NCBI GenBank assembly: GCA_017556745.1
Contig: JAFYMF010000006.1
Span: 1 to 64,000 of the forward strand
DNA length: 64,000 bases
Reading direction: 5' to 3'
Source: Clostridia bacterium
GTDB taxonomy: Bacteria > Bacillota > Clostridia > Oscillospirales > CAG-272
Shown here: positions 33,852 to 43,883 of the stretch, in pieces
Layout: each line of letters opens with the position of its first letter
How positions within the stretch are numbered: position 1 is the first letter of the stretch
Notes under the pieces: model-generated
What the model saw: only the letters and a program-made list of their open reading frames with translations
Database searches by the model: none
What the model was told of the DNA's origin: nothing
Position numbers and translations under genes: made by a program

Positions 33852-36800
33852 TTATAATTCAATTACGTCACCCAGACACAGAGAGTAGATAAGTAACCTG
33901 TCAACCTTACGTTCCATTATCTCTTCTATTGCCTTTTTGTAGTAACTGAGCTGTCGGCCGTGGCGGCTTTTGAGACAAGCCTCAGCGGAACTGCGGTATG
34001 ATAGCTGGCTTTTGGTAAGTCTGTCGGTCTTATAGTCTACAAGGATCAACTCGTCTGTTTTTGAAATAAAGAAACAGTCGATAACACCCTGAACAAGCAG
34101 CTTTTCCGAGTTTAGCTTTTCCTTTTGCACTTCATCTTCGGTAAACAAAGAAGAATCAAAGAAAATATTAAACCGTTGTTCACGCCATATCTCTTTTGCA
34201 TCCATCATCTCTTTGAAAAGTGGTGAATCAACAAAACGTGATATCTCGTCACGTCGAACCAGATCGCGCATTTCCCCGGTAAGAAATCCAAGGGACACCA
34301 AACGATGGAGCTCGTTATCCACCCCATTGTCCCGGAGGTTCTCAAAGTCACAGAACTGCATGAAAACATGAGTTGCTGTTCCCGATTCTGCGGCGAAACC
34401 GCTTTCTCCTCCAAGGAACTGAGGAAGAGAAGCAAGGGCAGGAATATCGCTTTCCGTGTCAGAGTAATCTGTCTCAGTCTCCGCATCAAGCATGTCGGGA
34501 TAGAGACGTGAGACCGATACTTTGGCAGGAAGATTTTTCAGGTGATCGTATCTGTAACCTGACGATAATCTGTCCTTTAGAATACTTATCACACGAGCCG
34601 TCTCGCTTGGATCAGGAGTAACATCATTATTCCTCTGATCTTCGTCACTGTTGTTTCTATCATTATTTCCGTGGGTATATACCGATATTCTGAAGCATTC
34701 GTCAGCATTGCGTATGCCTTTTTCACTGTGGTATAGCTTGACTGCGGGAAGAACGGTATCTATATAACTGTTAAGGTGAAGAATACTGTATTTGTCAAGG
34801 AATTTGGCATCAAGTTCTGCCGTGTCAAGTCGTTTCTCCGGGTCGGATACGGTCGCTGTAACAAACAGCCTTTCTCTTGCGCGGGTGAATGCAACGTAGA
34901 GAATACGAAGCTCCTCCTCACGCGCCTTCTTTTTCATGCGGTTTACTACAGCTCGGTGAGCTTGAGTATCCGCAACGGCAAAGTGGTCTTTTATTCTTAG
35001 CTTCATAGCTATGCCAAGATCAATGTCAAATACCATTGACGATCTTGTATCAAGATCGGAATATCGTTTTCCGCATCCAACCACAAAGCAAATCGGGAAC
35101 TCAAGTCCCTTTGAGGAGTGTATAGACATTATCTTAACGGCGTTGTCCTTACCGTCACCAAATTCCGGAGAGGATACCTTGGCATCAGTTTCAATAAGTC
35201 CGTTCACGTAGTTTATAAAGCTGTAAAGACCTCTGTATCCCCCTGCTTCGTATTCTCTTGCATACTCATGCAGAGCCAGCAGATTTGCACGTCGTTCGGT
35301 ATAGAAGCCTCCGTCATGTCCCATTTCGAGGAGTGCCATTATACCGCACTCGCGGTAAAGCCGCCATATCAGTCTGTCAGCGGTTGAGCCCTCGGACATT
35401 CTGCGGTATTTTTTTAGCTCCGACAAAAGAAAACTTACTTTTTCCCTTAATTCCGGGTCTTCACCTGCCTCTGAATATTCGACAAGAGAATCGAACAGGG
35501 ATATTCCTTTTTGAGATACGGTATTGCGTATTCTTACAGTGTCGTCCAGAGTAAAGGCAAATACCGGTGACATCATAACACCAAGTAGGTGAACGTCCTG
35601 CCTGGGGTTATCTATGGCAGTAAGAAGACATAGCATTAGTAATATTTCGGGGTTTTCAAAAAGCTGCTTGCGTTCCTTGTTCTGCACCGGAATACTGTAG
35701 GTGGTCAGAGCTTCTTCGTATTTTATGGCGTAATCTTTTATCCCTCGGGTGATTATAGCTATATCTCCGGGGAGGATCGGTGTTCCGTCCGATTTTACTC
35801 CGTTTGTCAGAAGTTCCCTTATCTTTTGGGCAACGCAGACTGCTTCCGGAAGATGTCCATTGTCGTAACTTATATCTTCTTCCCCTTCGGCGTCACCGTC
35901 AATAAGGAGGATCTCTACGGTTTCCCGTGAGGTATCACCGCCGTTTTTTGCACAAACCAATCTGTCACTGTCTCGATAATCCATGGATTCGCCGGCCTTT
36001 TTCCACAGTGTATCGAAAACTGCGTTTGAAAAGTCGATTACACTTCTGTCAGAACGGAAATTCTCGCTCATGAAAATAACCCGTCCATGGTCATCGGTGT
36101 CCGAAAAACGACGTCTGTAGTCAGCAAAGATATCCGGCATAGCACCTCTAAAACCGTAGATACTCTGTTTAATATCTCCAACCATAAATCTGTTGTCTTT
36201 CTTCGAGACCGCTGAGAATATCTTGTCCTGCAGGGCATTTACATCCTGATACTCGTCAATGTATATTTCGTCAAAACCTTCTGCCAGTGATTTCGCAAGC
36301 TCGCTTTTCTCACCATTTTCAAGGTACAGAAGACTGTGTGCCATATATTCCATATCTGAGTAATCGATAGCACTGAGTCTGCGTTTTGCCTCGCCGTATC
36401 TTCTGTAATATTCGTTTATAAAGCCGTTTGCCGCGTAGCATATATCGGCACTTCGTGCGCAGTCACAGCGAAAAGCTTCGGCACTTCCGTAAAAGAACGG
36501 GATTATTCGTTCCTTCATCTGTTTTTTAAAACGATCTCTAAGCTCTCTGTATTCGTCACATTCCGGTGATCTGAGCTCTGCTTTGACCGACGGTATCTTT
36601 TCATATACTGCGCCGTTTACCACTGTTCTTGCAGCGTCAAACCCTTTTTTGATTGACTCAAGTATTTCATCAATTAAAGCAAGGTCACCTTTGATAGGTG
36701 TTAAGTATTTCTTTTCGTAATCGTCTCCGCTGGTAAAAATATTTCTGTAGTGAAGAAATATTTCTCTGTAGTATCGGCAGAATTCGATCAGTTCTTCTTT

Positions 36801-37472
36801 TATCTCTTCTCCATAGGGGTTATCACCTGAAAATGGATCTGTTTTTGCCGCAAGTAAGTATACGTCTCCGGAATGGGAGAAATAACTGTCCTTATCAAGA
36901 AGACTTGAAAGCTTGCCGGTGATGTTCAGGAAAAGCTCAATTATTGCGTTGTCATCTCTGTCGTCACCTGAAGAAAAGCAATCTCTGAATTCTGTGAATG
37001 AAACGGGGGAGGATGGATTTATTCTGTCCCACTCAGTTTCATAACAGTCCGAGATGAGTTGATCCATAGTGTTTCTTTTAAGGATCTTTTCTTCCGCATC
37101 GTCAAGAGTACGGAACTTAGCGGGAAGTCCTACCTTATCAAAGTTGGGACGAATTATATCAAGACAAAAGCTGTGTATGGTACATATCTTAGCACTTTCA
37201 AGAAGATACAGCTGACGGCGCAATGCAGGGGCCTCAGCAGATGCCGCTTCAAGTGCCTTTTCTATTCTTTCCTTTAACTCTGCTACCGCTGCACGGGTAA
37301 AGGTAACTATAAGCATACGGGATATATCCCCACGTCCTGAGAGCAGGGCGGTGATTATTCTTCGGGTAAGTGTTGCGGTCTTTCCGGAGCCTGCCGCCGC
37401 AGATACTAAGAGAGAGGTACCTGTGGTTTCAATGGCCTCTATTTGTGCATCAGTCCATTTTACGCTTGCCAT
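33852..37472 (-). CDS. addA: ATP-dependent helicase/nuclease subunit A
   Basis: The 1206-residue UvrD-like helicase and nuclease processes double-strand breaks together with AddB. Walker A is SAAAGSGKT (24-32), motif II is IDEYQDVNALQ, followed by GDIKQSIYGFRG; MSIHSSKGLEFPICFVVG and VAFTRARERL are motifs V and VI. The C-terminal RecB-type nuclease is intact (ILVDYKTDRL). AAAGGAGGT precedes the ATG. It follows addB by 18 bases in one operon. Confidence 0.96.
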   Translation of the reverse strand: MASVKWTDAQIEAIETTGTSLLVSAAAGSGKTATLTRRIITALLSGRGDISRMLIVTFTRAAVAELKERIEKALEAASAEAPALRRQLYLLESAKICTIHSFCLDIIRPNFDKVGLPAKFRTLDDAEEKILKRNTMDQLISDCYETEWDRINPSSPVSFTEFRDCFSSGDDRDDNAIIELFLNITGKLSSLLDKDSYFSHSGDVYLLAAKTDPFSGDNPYGEEIKEELIEFCRYYREIFLHYRNIFTSGDDYEKKYLTPIKGDLALIDEILESIKKGFDAARTVVNGAVYEKIPSVKAELRSPECDEYRELRDRFKKQMKERIIPFFYGSAEAFRCDCARSADICYAANGFINEYYRRYGEAKRRLSAIDYSDMEYMAHSLLYLENGEKSELAKSLAEGFDEIYIDEYQDVNALQDKIFSAVSKKDNRFMVGDIKQSIYGFRGAMPDIFADYRRRFSDTDDHGRVIFMSENFRSDRSVIDFSNAVFDTLWKKAGESMDYRDSDRLVCAKNGGDTSRETVEILLIDGDAEGEEDISYDNGHLPEAVCVAQKIRELLTNGVKSDGTPILPGDIAIITRGIKDYAIKYEEALTTYSIPVQNKERKQLFENPEILLMLCLLTAIDNPRQDVHLLGVMMSPVFAFTLDDTVRIRNTVSQKGISLFDSLVEYSEAGEDPELREKVSFLLSELKKYRRMSEGSTADRLIWRLYRECGIMALLEMGHDGGFYTERRANLLALHEYAREYEAGGYRGLYSFINYVNGLIETDAKVSSPEFGDGKDNAVKIMSIHSSKGLEFPICFVVGCGKRYSDLDTRSSMVFDIDLGIAMKLRIKDHFAVADTQAHRAVVNRMKKKAREEELRILYVAFTRARERLFVTATVSDPEKRLDTAELDAKFLDKYSILHLNSYIDTVLPAVKLYHSEKGIRNADECFRISVYTHGNNDRNNSDEDQRNNDVTPDPSETARVISILKDRLSSGYRYDHLKNLPAKVSVSRLYPDMLDAETETDYSDTESDIPALASLPQFLGGESGFAAESGTATHVFMQFCDFENLRDNGVDNELHRLVSLGFLTGEMRDLVRRDEISRFVDSPLFKEMMDAKEIWREQRFNIFFDSSLFTEDEVQKEKLNSEKLLVQGVIDCFFISKTDELILVDYKTDRLTKSQLSYRSSAEACLKSRHGRQLSYYKKAIEEIMERKVDRLLIYSLCLGDVIEL

Positions 37473-37490
37473 ATCAGAGATACCTCCTTT

Positions 37491-40400
37491 TTACACATTT
37501 CTGTTTCTGCGGCAGATCGGGTACATATCACAGTACGCACATCTGGGGCTGTTTTTACCGTTTGAGAACACTGTTTTCGGCTTTGCATCAGCGGCACCGC
37601 TTTTGATCTCTTCACCGATGTTTGTAACGGTCTCTTTTATAGATGAGAATAACTGGCCGAATTTTTCAAGAGAAGCAATGTTTGTTTCGGATGCAAAAGA
37701 AATACCGTCTTTTTTTAACTTGACAGGAATAAATCTTCCCTCAAGCTCCTTGTCCATGGCTCTCAGTATCTCATGATCGTCAAGAAACAGTCCGGAACGC
37801 TTTATCGCATCCTGTTCTCTTGTTTCAAGTGAGTCGATATCCTCACTTGAATTGAGATTTATCTTAGGCGGTCTCGCTTCAAAATATAGGATTCCTGCGG
37901 GTACTACCGTATCTGACCCAAGCTGGGAGAGAAGTTCTTTCGACGGTGATTTCCACACAGAGAACAAATACAGAAGAAGCTGAAGATTGATCCCGTCGGC
38001 AACGTCAGAGAGGGAAAAATCCTTTTTACCTGTTTTATAGTCAACTATTCTGATATAAGCCTTTCCGTCCTTAGTATAGCTGTCTATTCGGTCCGCAATG
38101 CCGGAAAGAGATATGCTTGAGCCGTCTGACAAGCCAAATGAGAGGGCAGGTGATTCGCTTGACATACCGAAACGGTATTCAAAGAACTTCGGTGAAAAGT
38201 CTGACTGGGCAAATTCCTCTCTCAGCTCACGTACCAGAAGTGTCGCTGTGGCTTTTAATCGAGAGAACAACCCGGCTATCCTTGCGGATGACAGCTTTTC
38301 CTTTGGGCAGATCTTGGTTATATATTCTTCAACTACCTCGTCTATCTCCTCACCTGTGTTCAGTGCGCGCTCAAGAATACCGTGCATAAGTGTGCCCACG
38401 TCAGCGCGGTCAAATGCCTTCCGCTTAGGGTCAAGACCGAGTACATAATTACAGTAGTATGAGAACTTGCAGGAGATAAATGTTTCAAGTCTTGACTGGG
38501 TAAGGGACATTTTGTGGGGGAACAAGGCTTTTGCGGTATCTTCATCTATAGAACAGTCCTCAAGTACAAGAGGATAGTCCCTTCCAAGTATTTTTATTAT
38601 TCTGTCATCTGAAAGAACTTCTTTTATTGCGGCGGATATGGCTGAAGTCTCAGAAAGAGACGGAAGCATATCTCTCATCTCCTCAGGACTGTAGAGCAGA
38701 TCAAGAATTGATTCGGGTGCTCTGTCAGCTGAGAGGGAGGGAAACATCTTAAGTACATTTTCAATACCGATAGAGGGGGATGATCCGCCCGATGGAGATA
38801 CTGTATATGAAAGGGTAAGACTCTGTGTGGGAAGCGCGGCTGCTCTCTGGAAATAAAAAAGTTCGTCGGAAAGGTATTCCTCTCGGTTACCTCTCATAAC
38901 TATACCGCATCCCTCAAGGCTTACCTTTTCGTCATCTGAGAAAATACTGTTGCCCACTACCGCCGCAGGGAACACACCTCTTTCACATCCTATGAGATAA
39001 GCTGTTTTGATACCTCTTGCGCGAAGTGCGGATGCAGAACCTACTGTCACGGCATCAGCACTTTGCGGTATAGTGCCTACAGAGCTTTCTCCAAGGATAA
39101 GAGAAAGCAAGGTTGTAAGTTCCGCTATATCTACCTGTCTGTCGCCGCATACTGCGTTGAGTCTGTCAAGAGCATCGACTATAATGTTCCAAAGCTGTGC
39201 GTTTTCCGACGCCTCTCTGAGACGCCCCTCCTCACGGTCAGTCTCTATGCGTTTTTCAAGAGCACCTCGCATATCTACCGCCGTTAGAAATTCAAATATT
39301 CCGCGGCAGGCATCCTTTACAGCAGGGCGGTGAGAAAGACTTTCCCAAAGGGCAAGAAGCGGCAGGCGTATCTTATCCTTGGATTCGTTAAGCCGTGAAA
39401 GAAGCAGAGCATCCTGTTCTGTCATTTCCTCCCTCAGTCCTGCGGGGTTCATTGACCATCCTATATCTCCGTAAAATCCTGAACCGCTTATATTCCATTT
39501 TTCACTGTAAAGAGAGAGCTCGTCACATCTGTCCTGATCAAGCCCTGCGAGAGAGGTTTTGATATATGTGAGCAGATCCTCACGTTTCCAGCCGAAACGC
39601 AATACAGATAAAGCACAGAAGATCATCTTTACCGGAGCCTTTGACATAATGTCCGAACGCCGAGACATGAAGAATGGAATGGCAAATTTGTCGAGCATTG
39701 CATCAATAATGCCCTCGTAGCTGCCAATATCTCTGGCGATTATTGCTATTTCCTTGTACCTGAGACCTTCTTCCGACACAAGACGGCAGATGTCCGCGGC
39801 TATCCTTTCAGCTTCGAAATATTTATCTGTTGACTCAATGAGCTTTATTCCCTCGGGTTCTTTTTCGTATACCGCACCGCTATTAAGCCAGATATTATCG
39901 TTTAAGAATTTCAGTGCATCAACTGATTCTAGGCAACTTTCTTCAAGGAACATCTCTTTGTATTCAGAGGATGATCTTCTTGCCATTGCGCGAAGAAGGG
40001 AAGCGGTCTTATAGCTTTTTTTGTACTGTGGGGAGGCAGGAATATTTTCTTCCAGTCCTCCACTGTCACATGTAAGGGAAACTGTACATTTATCCGCTTG
40101 TCTTATCACGGAATTTATTACCGAAAGCTGAGGGGAGGTAAAGTCAGTAAAAGAGTCTATGTATACCTGTGTACCACGGAAAAAGTCTTTTTCTTCCAGT
40201 ACAGCGGCAAGCTTGGTAACGTCATCCCCGGGAGCTGTACCGACGGATTCAGAAAGACCGCGGTATACCGAGGTTATGAGAGCAAGATCTCTGAGCTTTC
40301 CGCCAAGGACAGGGTCTGAGTTTTCTGCAGCCTCGCTTAACATTTCGGGTGTAATACCGTTTAGTCTCAGCTCATCTGTTGCAGATAACATGAGAGAAAT

Positions 40401-40742
40401 AAAGGAACTGTCAGACGGTACCGATCGCATAGATGACAGCTCACCTATCTCGGAAAGTGTTCTCCACATAAGGCAGGCGCGCATTCCTGCCGTAAGATAT
40501 TTATGTGATATGCCGCCGTACTTTCTCAGTGCTCGGTTAGCAAGGCGAGTGAAATTAAGTACCTCAAAGTGCAGCTGTGCGGACGGAGGCAGAAAGGAGG
40601 TGAATTCCGACTCGACGTCAAGAGCCGCCTGTTCCGGCACAATGAGAAAAACGGTTTTCTTATCCTCTATATCTTTTTTTATCATTTCCCGAATAACGGA
40701 AGATTTTCCACTGCCGGGAATACCTAAAATAAGCTCAAGCAT
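37491..40742 (-). CDS. addB: ATP-dependent nuclease subunit B
   Basis: The 1083-residue partner of AddA has an inactivated helicase fold with a P-loop GIPGSGKSS (7-15) and a C-terminal nuclease (RIVDYKTGKKDF). Iron-sulfur cysteines are visible: SCKFSYYCNYVLG in the middle and CAYCDMYPICRRN at the end, forming the 4Fe-4S staple. The ATG at 40742 follows AAAGGGGGAG; a frame to 40763 overlaps the upstream gene further. It overlaps the QueG-like gene by eight bases. Confidence 0.95.
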   Translation of the reverse strand: MLELILGIPGSGKSSVIREMIKKDIEDKKTVFLIVPEQAALDVESEFTSFLPPSAQLHFEVLNFTRLANRALRKYGGISHKYLTAGMRACLMWRTLSEIGELSSMRSVPSDSSFISLMLSATDELRLNGITPEMLSEAAENSDPVLGGKLRDLALITSVYRGLSESVGTAPGDDVTKLAAVLEEKDFFRGTQVYIDSFTDFTSPQLSVINSVIRQADKCTVSLTCDSGGLEENIPASPQYKKSYKTASLLRAMARRSSSEYKEMFLEESCLESVDALKFLNDNIWLNSGAVYEKEPEGIKLIESTDKYFEAERIAADICRLVSEEGLRYKEIAIIARDIGSYEGIIDAMLDKFAIPFFMSRRSDIMSKAPVKMIFCALSVLRFGWKREDLLTYIKTSLAGLDQDRCDELSLYSEKWNISGSGFYGDIGWSMNPAGLREEMTEQDALLLSRLNESKDKIRLPLLALWESLSHRPAVKDACRGIFEFLTAVDMRGALEKRIETDREEGRLREASENAQLWNIIVDALDRLNAVCGDRQVDIAELTTLLSLILGESSVGTIPQSADAVTVGSASALRARGIKTAYLIGCERGVFPAAVVGNSIFSDDEKVSLEGCGIVMRGNREEYLSDELFYFQRAAALPTQSLTLSYTVSPSGGSSPSIGIENVLKMFPSLSADRAPESILDLLYSPEEMRDMLPSLSETSAISAAIKEVLSDDRIIKILGRDYPLVLEDCSIDEDTAKALFPHKMSLTQSRLETFISCKFSYYCNYVLGLDPKRKAFDRADVGTLMHGILERALNTGEEIDEVVEEYITKICPKEKLSSARIAGLFSRLKATATLLVRELREEFAQSDFSPKFFEYRFGMSSESPALSFGLSDGSSISLSGIADRIDSYTKDGKAYIRIVDYKTGKKDFSLSDVADGINLQLLLYLFSVWKSPSKELLSQLGSDTVVPAGILYFEARPPKINLNSSEDIDSLETREQDAIKRSGLFLDDHEILRAMDKELEGRFIPVKLKKDGISFASETNIASLEKFGQLFSSIKETVTNIGEEIKSGAADAKPKTVFSNGKNSPRCAYCDMYPICRRNRNV

Positions 40743-41565
40743 TCTGCTCCCCCTTTCTATCAATTATTTCTATGTTTCTTATAACTGTTTCTCTTTTCCT
40801 CCAGGAGTATGCCCTTGCGGCAAAGTCACTGTCGGACATTTCTTCGATGATATTTCGGCTCAGATAAGGGATTCTCTCCTCTCTGAAAAATCCGATCTTT
40901 GTTTCCGCTATGTTTTTGTTGTATGGACATACACTTTGGCAAATATCGCATCCCCAGACAGAGCCGGTTTTTATTATCAGATTTTCTTCGTCTTTAGTGA
41001 GAACACCTTTTTTCTGGGTTATGGCTGACAGACATCCTGTAGTCTTACTGTCCATATCTCCGGGACAAGCTCGTCTGCATGCACCGCAGTGAATACATTC
41101 TGTTTTGTCTGTTACCTTATCGAATATACCGAATTTACTGCAAGGCATATCTGTATATATTCCACCGATAAAAAGATAACTGCCGAGTATAGGGGAGATA
41201 AACAGACCGTTGTCCCCCATCATACCAAGTCCGGCCTTTACTGCAGCATCTACCTCGTTTATCGGAGCGTTATCTGCGGCTGATCTGAATACATATTCCG
41301 GATAGTCCAGAGAGAGTGTGGCGGTCAGTCTTTCGCCAAGATAAGAAAAATACAGGTGATAGTCCCTTGGAACAGCATATATAGAGAGATTTTTTTCTTC
41401 ACCCGATACGTAGTAGGGGATGAGGATAATAAGCGCGCTTCCGTTTTCATCTATCCCCATTTGTGTAAGCTTACGGTTATATATTATTTTCGTTTCTCGG
41501 AGAGGGATGGGCGCGAAAAAGTCTATTCCTTCTGATGACAGCAGATCTTTATATGTGTAACTCAT
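40735..41565 (-). CDS. QueG-like protein with double 4Fe-4S cluster domain
   Basis: The 276-residue protein has two clusters, CIHCGACRRACPG and CDICQSVCPYN with an extra Cys in TTGCLSA. The middle DNAPINEVDAAVKAGLGMMGDNGLFISPILGSYLFIGGIYTD resembles the active region of epoxyqueuosine reductase. The protein is shorter than QueG (about 310-380 residues) and lacks the HEAT-like tail, so a true QueG role is uncertain. GAGGAGGGG precedes the ATG. It leads the addB-addA operon. Confidence 0.82.
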   Translation of the reverse strand: MSYTYKDLLSSEGIDFFAPIPLRETKIIYNRKLTQMGIDENGSALIILIPYYVSGEEKNLSIYAVPRDYHLYFSYLGERLTATLSLDYPEYVFRSAADNAPINEVDAAVKAGLGMMGDNGLFISPILGSYLFIGGIYTDMPCSKFGIFDKVTDKTECIHCGACRRACPGDMDSKTTGCLSAITQKKGVLTKDEENLIIKTGSVWGCDICQSVCPYNKNIAETKIGFFREERIPYLSRNIIEEMSDSDFAARAYSWRKRETVIRNIEIIDRKGEQNA

Positions 41566-41679
41566 TTTCTCCCCTCCTCAACATTTTATTTTATAAAATA
41601 AGTATATCAAAAAAATGTTCAAAACACAACAGTAACGGGTAAGTAAAAAAACAAGATGAGGAAAAATAGATCAATCCTC

Positions 41680-41708
41680 TTTTCAAGACGAGAGTTTTGT
41701 GGTATAAT
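41680..41708 (+). promoter_or_regulatory. Promoter of the topoisomerase B gene
   Basis: TTTTCA, a 17-base spacer and TATAAT, 65 bases ahead of the ATG at 41773. Confidence 0.7.
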
Positions 41709-41772
41709 GTATATAGGGTAATTTTGGTATATGAGATCGGTTGCCCAAATAACATTCGGAGGGATTGTCCCA

Positions 41773-43770
41773 ATGGCTGAAAAGACCCGTAAAAAGGTTG
41801 AATATAATGATCAGAGTATATCTATGCTTAAAGGTGCTGACAGAGTCAGACTTCGTCCCGCGGTAATATTCGGTTCGGACGGACTTGAGGGTTGTGAGCA
41901 TTCGTTCTTTGAGATTCTTTCCAACTCTGTTGACGAGGCAAGAGAGGGATACGGAGACGTCATAGATATAACTGTATTTTCCGACAATTCCATACAGATA
42001 GAGGACCACGGCCGAGGTGTACCCATGGGGTACAATGAGGCTGAGGGCAGATATAACTGGGAACTTATATATTGCGAGCTCTATGCAGGCGGTAAGTATA
42101 ATAATAACGAGGAGTCCGCATACGAGTACTCTCTCGGTCTCAACGGCCTTGGTGCCTGTGCTACCCAGTACAGTTCCGCGTTCATGCACGTTTATTCCTA
42201 TGACGGACAGAACTGCTCCGAGATGCATTTTGAGAAGGGCGAGCCGAAGAGTGAGCTTACCGTTACACCTTTGCGCAAAAAACGTACCGGTACGGTGGTA
42301 CACTGGCTTCCCGACCTTGAGGTGTTCACCGATATAAATATTCCCTACGACTTTTTTACCGAGCTTCTCCGCCGTCAGTCGGTAGTTAACGCGGGAATAA
42401 AATTTGCCCTTCATTATGAAGACGAAAACGGCGACTTTATTGATACCGAGTACGAATATAAGAACGGTATAATTGACTATATCACCGAGCAGGCAGGGGA
42501 GAAGACTCTTACTCCTCCGGTATACTGGGAAAAGGAGACCAGAGGCCGCGACCGTGACGATAAGGATGATTACAAGCTGAAGATGCAGGTAGCATTCTGT
42601 GCCTCAAACAGTGTTAAGATGCTTGAGTATTATCACAACTCCAGCCATCTGGAGCACGGCGGTTCTCCCGACAGAGCGGTAAAGACCGCCTTCGTATTTG
42701 CCCTTGACAAATATATGAAGGCTACCGGTAAGTATAATAAAAACGAGTCCAAGATCACATTCGTTGACGTTGAGGACTGTCTTGTACTTGTTACCAATAG
42801 CTATTCCACTCAGACCTCATACGCAAACCAGACCAAAAAGGCGATAACCAATACCTTTATAGCCGAGGCAATGACCGCATTCCTCAAGGAACAGCTTGAG
42901 ATCTTCTTTGCGGAAAATCCCATGGCGGCAGAGGCTTTTGCAAATCAGGTACTGATAAATAAAAGAAGCCGTGAGCGTGCGGAGAGCACACGAATAGACA
43001 TTAAGAAGAAGCTGGTCGGCACAATGGACATAACCAACCGTGTTGAGAAATTCGTTGGATGCCGAAGCCGCGATCCCGAGCTTTGCGAACTTTATATTGT
43101 TGAGGGTGATTCTGCGCTTACCTCGGTCAAGTTGGCAAGAAATGCCGATTTCCAGGCGGTTATACCGGTAAGAGGTAAAACCCTTAACTGTCTCAAGTGC
43201 GGCTATGACAGGATCTTTAAGAGCGATATTATCGTTGATTTGCTCCGCGTTATCGGATGCGGCGTTGAGATAAACGGAAAGATAAAGGGCGATCTTGCTG
43301 CCTTTGATCTTGATGCACTCCGCTGGTCAAAGATAATCCTTTGTACCGATGCGGACGAGGACGGCTTCCAGATCCGTACTCTTCTTCTCACTATGTTTTA
43401 TAGGCTTCTTCCTACCCTTATCAAGGAGGGAAGAATATATATAGCGGAATCTCCTTTGTTTGAAATAACCGCAAAGGATGAAACTCTTTTTGCCTATAAC
43501 GAGTTTGAAAAGGCAGAGATAACCAAACGTCTTGAATCTGAGGGTAAAAAGTATACTCTTCAGCGATCCAAGGGACTTGGTGAGAACGAACCCGAAATGA
43601 TGAAGCTTACCACCATGGATCCCGCAACCCGACGTCTTATCAGGATCAATCCCTGTGATGCGGAGGCGACCGACAGAATATTCGATATCCTTCTTGGCGA
43701 CAACCTTCCCGCAAGAAAAGACTTTATTGCAGAGCACGGCAGTGAGTACGTTGCCGCGGCAGATATATAA
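41773..43770 (+). CDS. Type IIA topoisomerase ATPase subunit (GyrB/ParE family)
   Basis: The 665-residue subunit has the GHKL ATPase (EILSNSVDEAREG, EDHGRGVPMG, LGLNGLGACATQYS), the transducer and a TOPRIM domain with EGDSALTSVKLARN, PVRGKTLNCLKC and CTDADEDGFQIRTL metal residues. The ATPase motifs differ from standard GyrB (for example LSLGLNGLGA for the usual GGLHGVGA), so this is a divergent second B subunit rather than the main gyrase. ATG 41773 follows CGGAGGG. No A subunit lies next to it: a terminator and an opposing gene follow. ParE is the likely role, but this cannot be settled without the A partner. Confidence 0.92.
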   Translation: MAEKTRKKVEYNDQSISMLKGADRVRLRPAVIFGSDGLEGCEHSFFEILSNSVDEAREGYGDVIDITVFSDNSIQIEDHGRGVPMGYNEAEGRYNWELIYCELYAGGKYNNNEESAYEYSLGLNGLGACATQYSSAFMHVYSYDGQNCSEMHFEKGEPKSELTVTPLRKKRTGTVVHWLPDLEVFTDINIPYDFFTELLRRQSVVNAGIKFALHYEDENGDFIDTEYEYKNGIIDYITEQAGEKTLTPPVYWEKETRGRDRDDKDDYKLKMQVAFCASNSVKMLEYYHNSSHLEHGGSPDRAVKTAFVFALDKYMKATGKYNKNESKITFVDVEDCLVLVTNSYSTQTSYANQTKKAITNTFIAEAMTAFLKEQLEIFFAENPMAAEAFANQVLINKRSRERAESTRIDIKKKLVGTMDITNRVEKFVGCRSRDPELCELYIVEGDSALTSVKLARNADFQAVIPVRGKTLNCLKCGYDRIFKSDIIVDLLRVIGCGVEINGKIKGDLAAFDLDALRWSKIILCTDADEDGFQIRTLLLTMFYRLLPTLIKEGRIYIAESPLFEITAKDETLFAYNEFEKAEITKRLESEGKKYTLQRSKGLGENEPEMMKLTTMDPATRRLIRINPCDAEATDRIFDILLGDNLPARKDFIAEHGSEYVAAADI

Positions 43771-43828
43771 ATCAGAAAAAATGCCGTACATGACCTTAAC
43801 TTAATCAAAGTCCCAAAAGAACAGATAT

Positions 43829-43868
43829 CCCCCGCCAATCTCGTTTGAGAATGGCGGGGGTGTCTTTT
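43829..43868 (+). terminator. Terminator after the topoisomerase gene
   Basis: CCCCCGCCA and TGGCGGGGG arms with inner CTC/GAG pairing around GTTT, followed by TGTCTTTTT. Confidence 0.92.
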
Positions 43869-43883
43869 TGTTTCGTAAAATGC

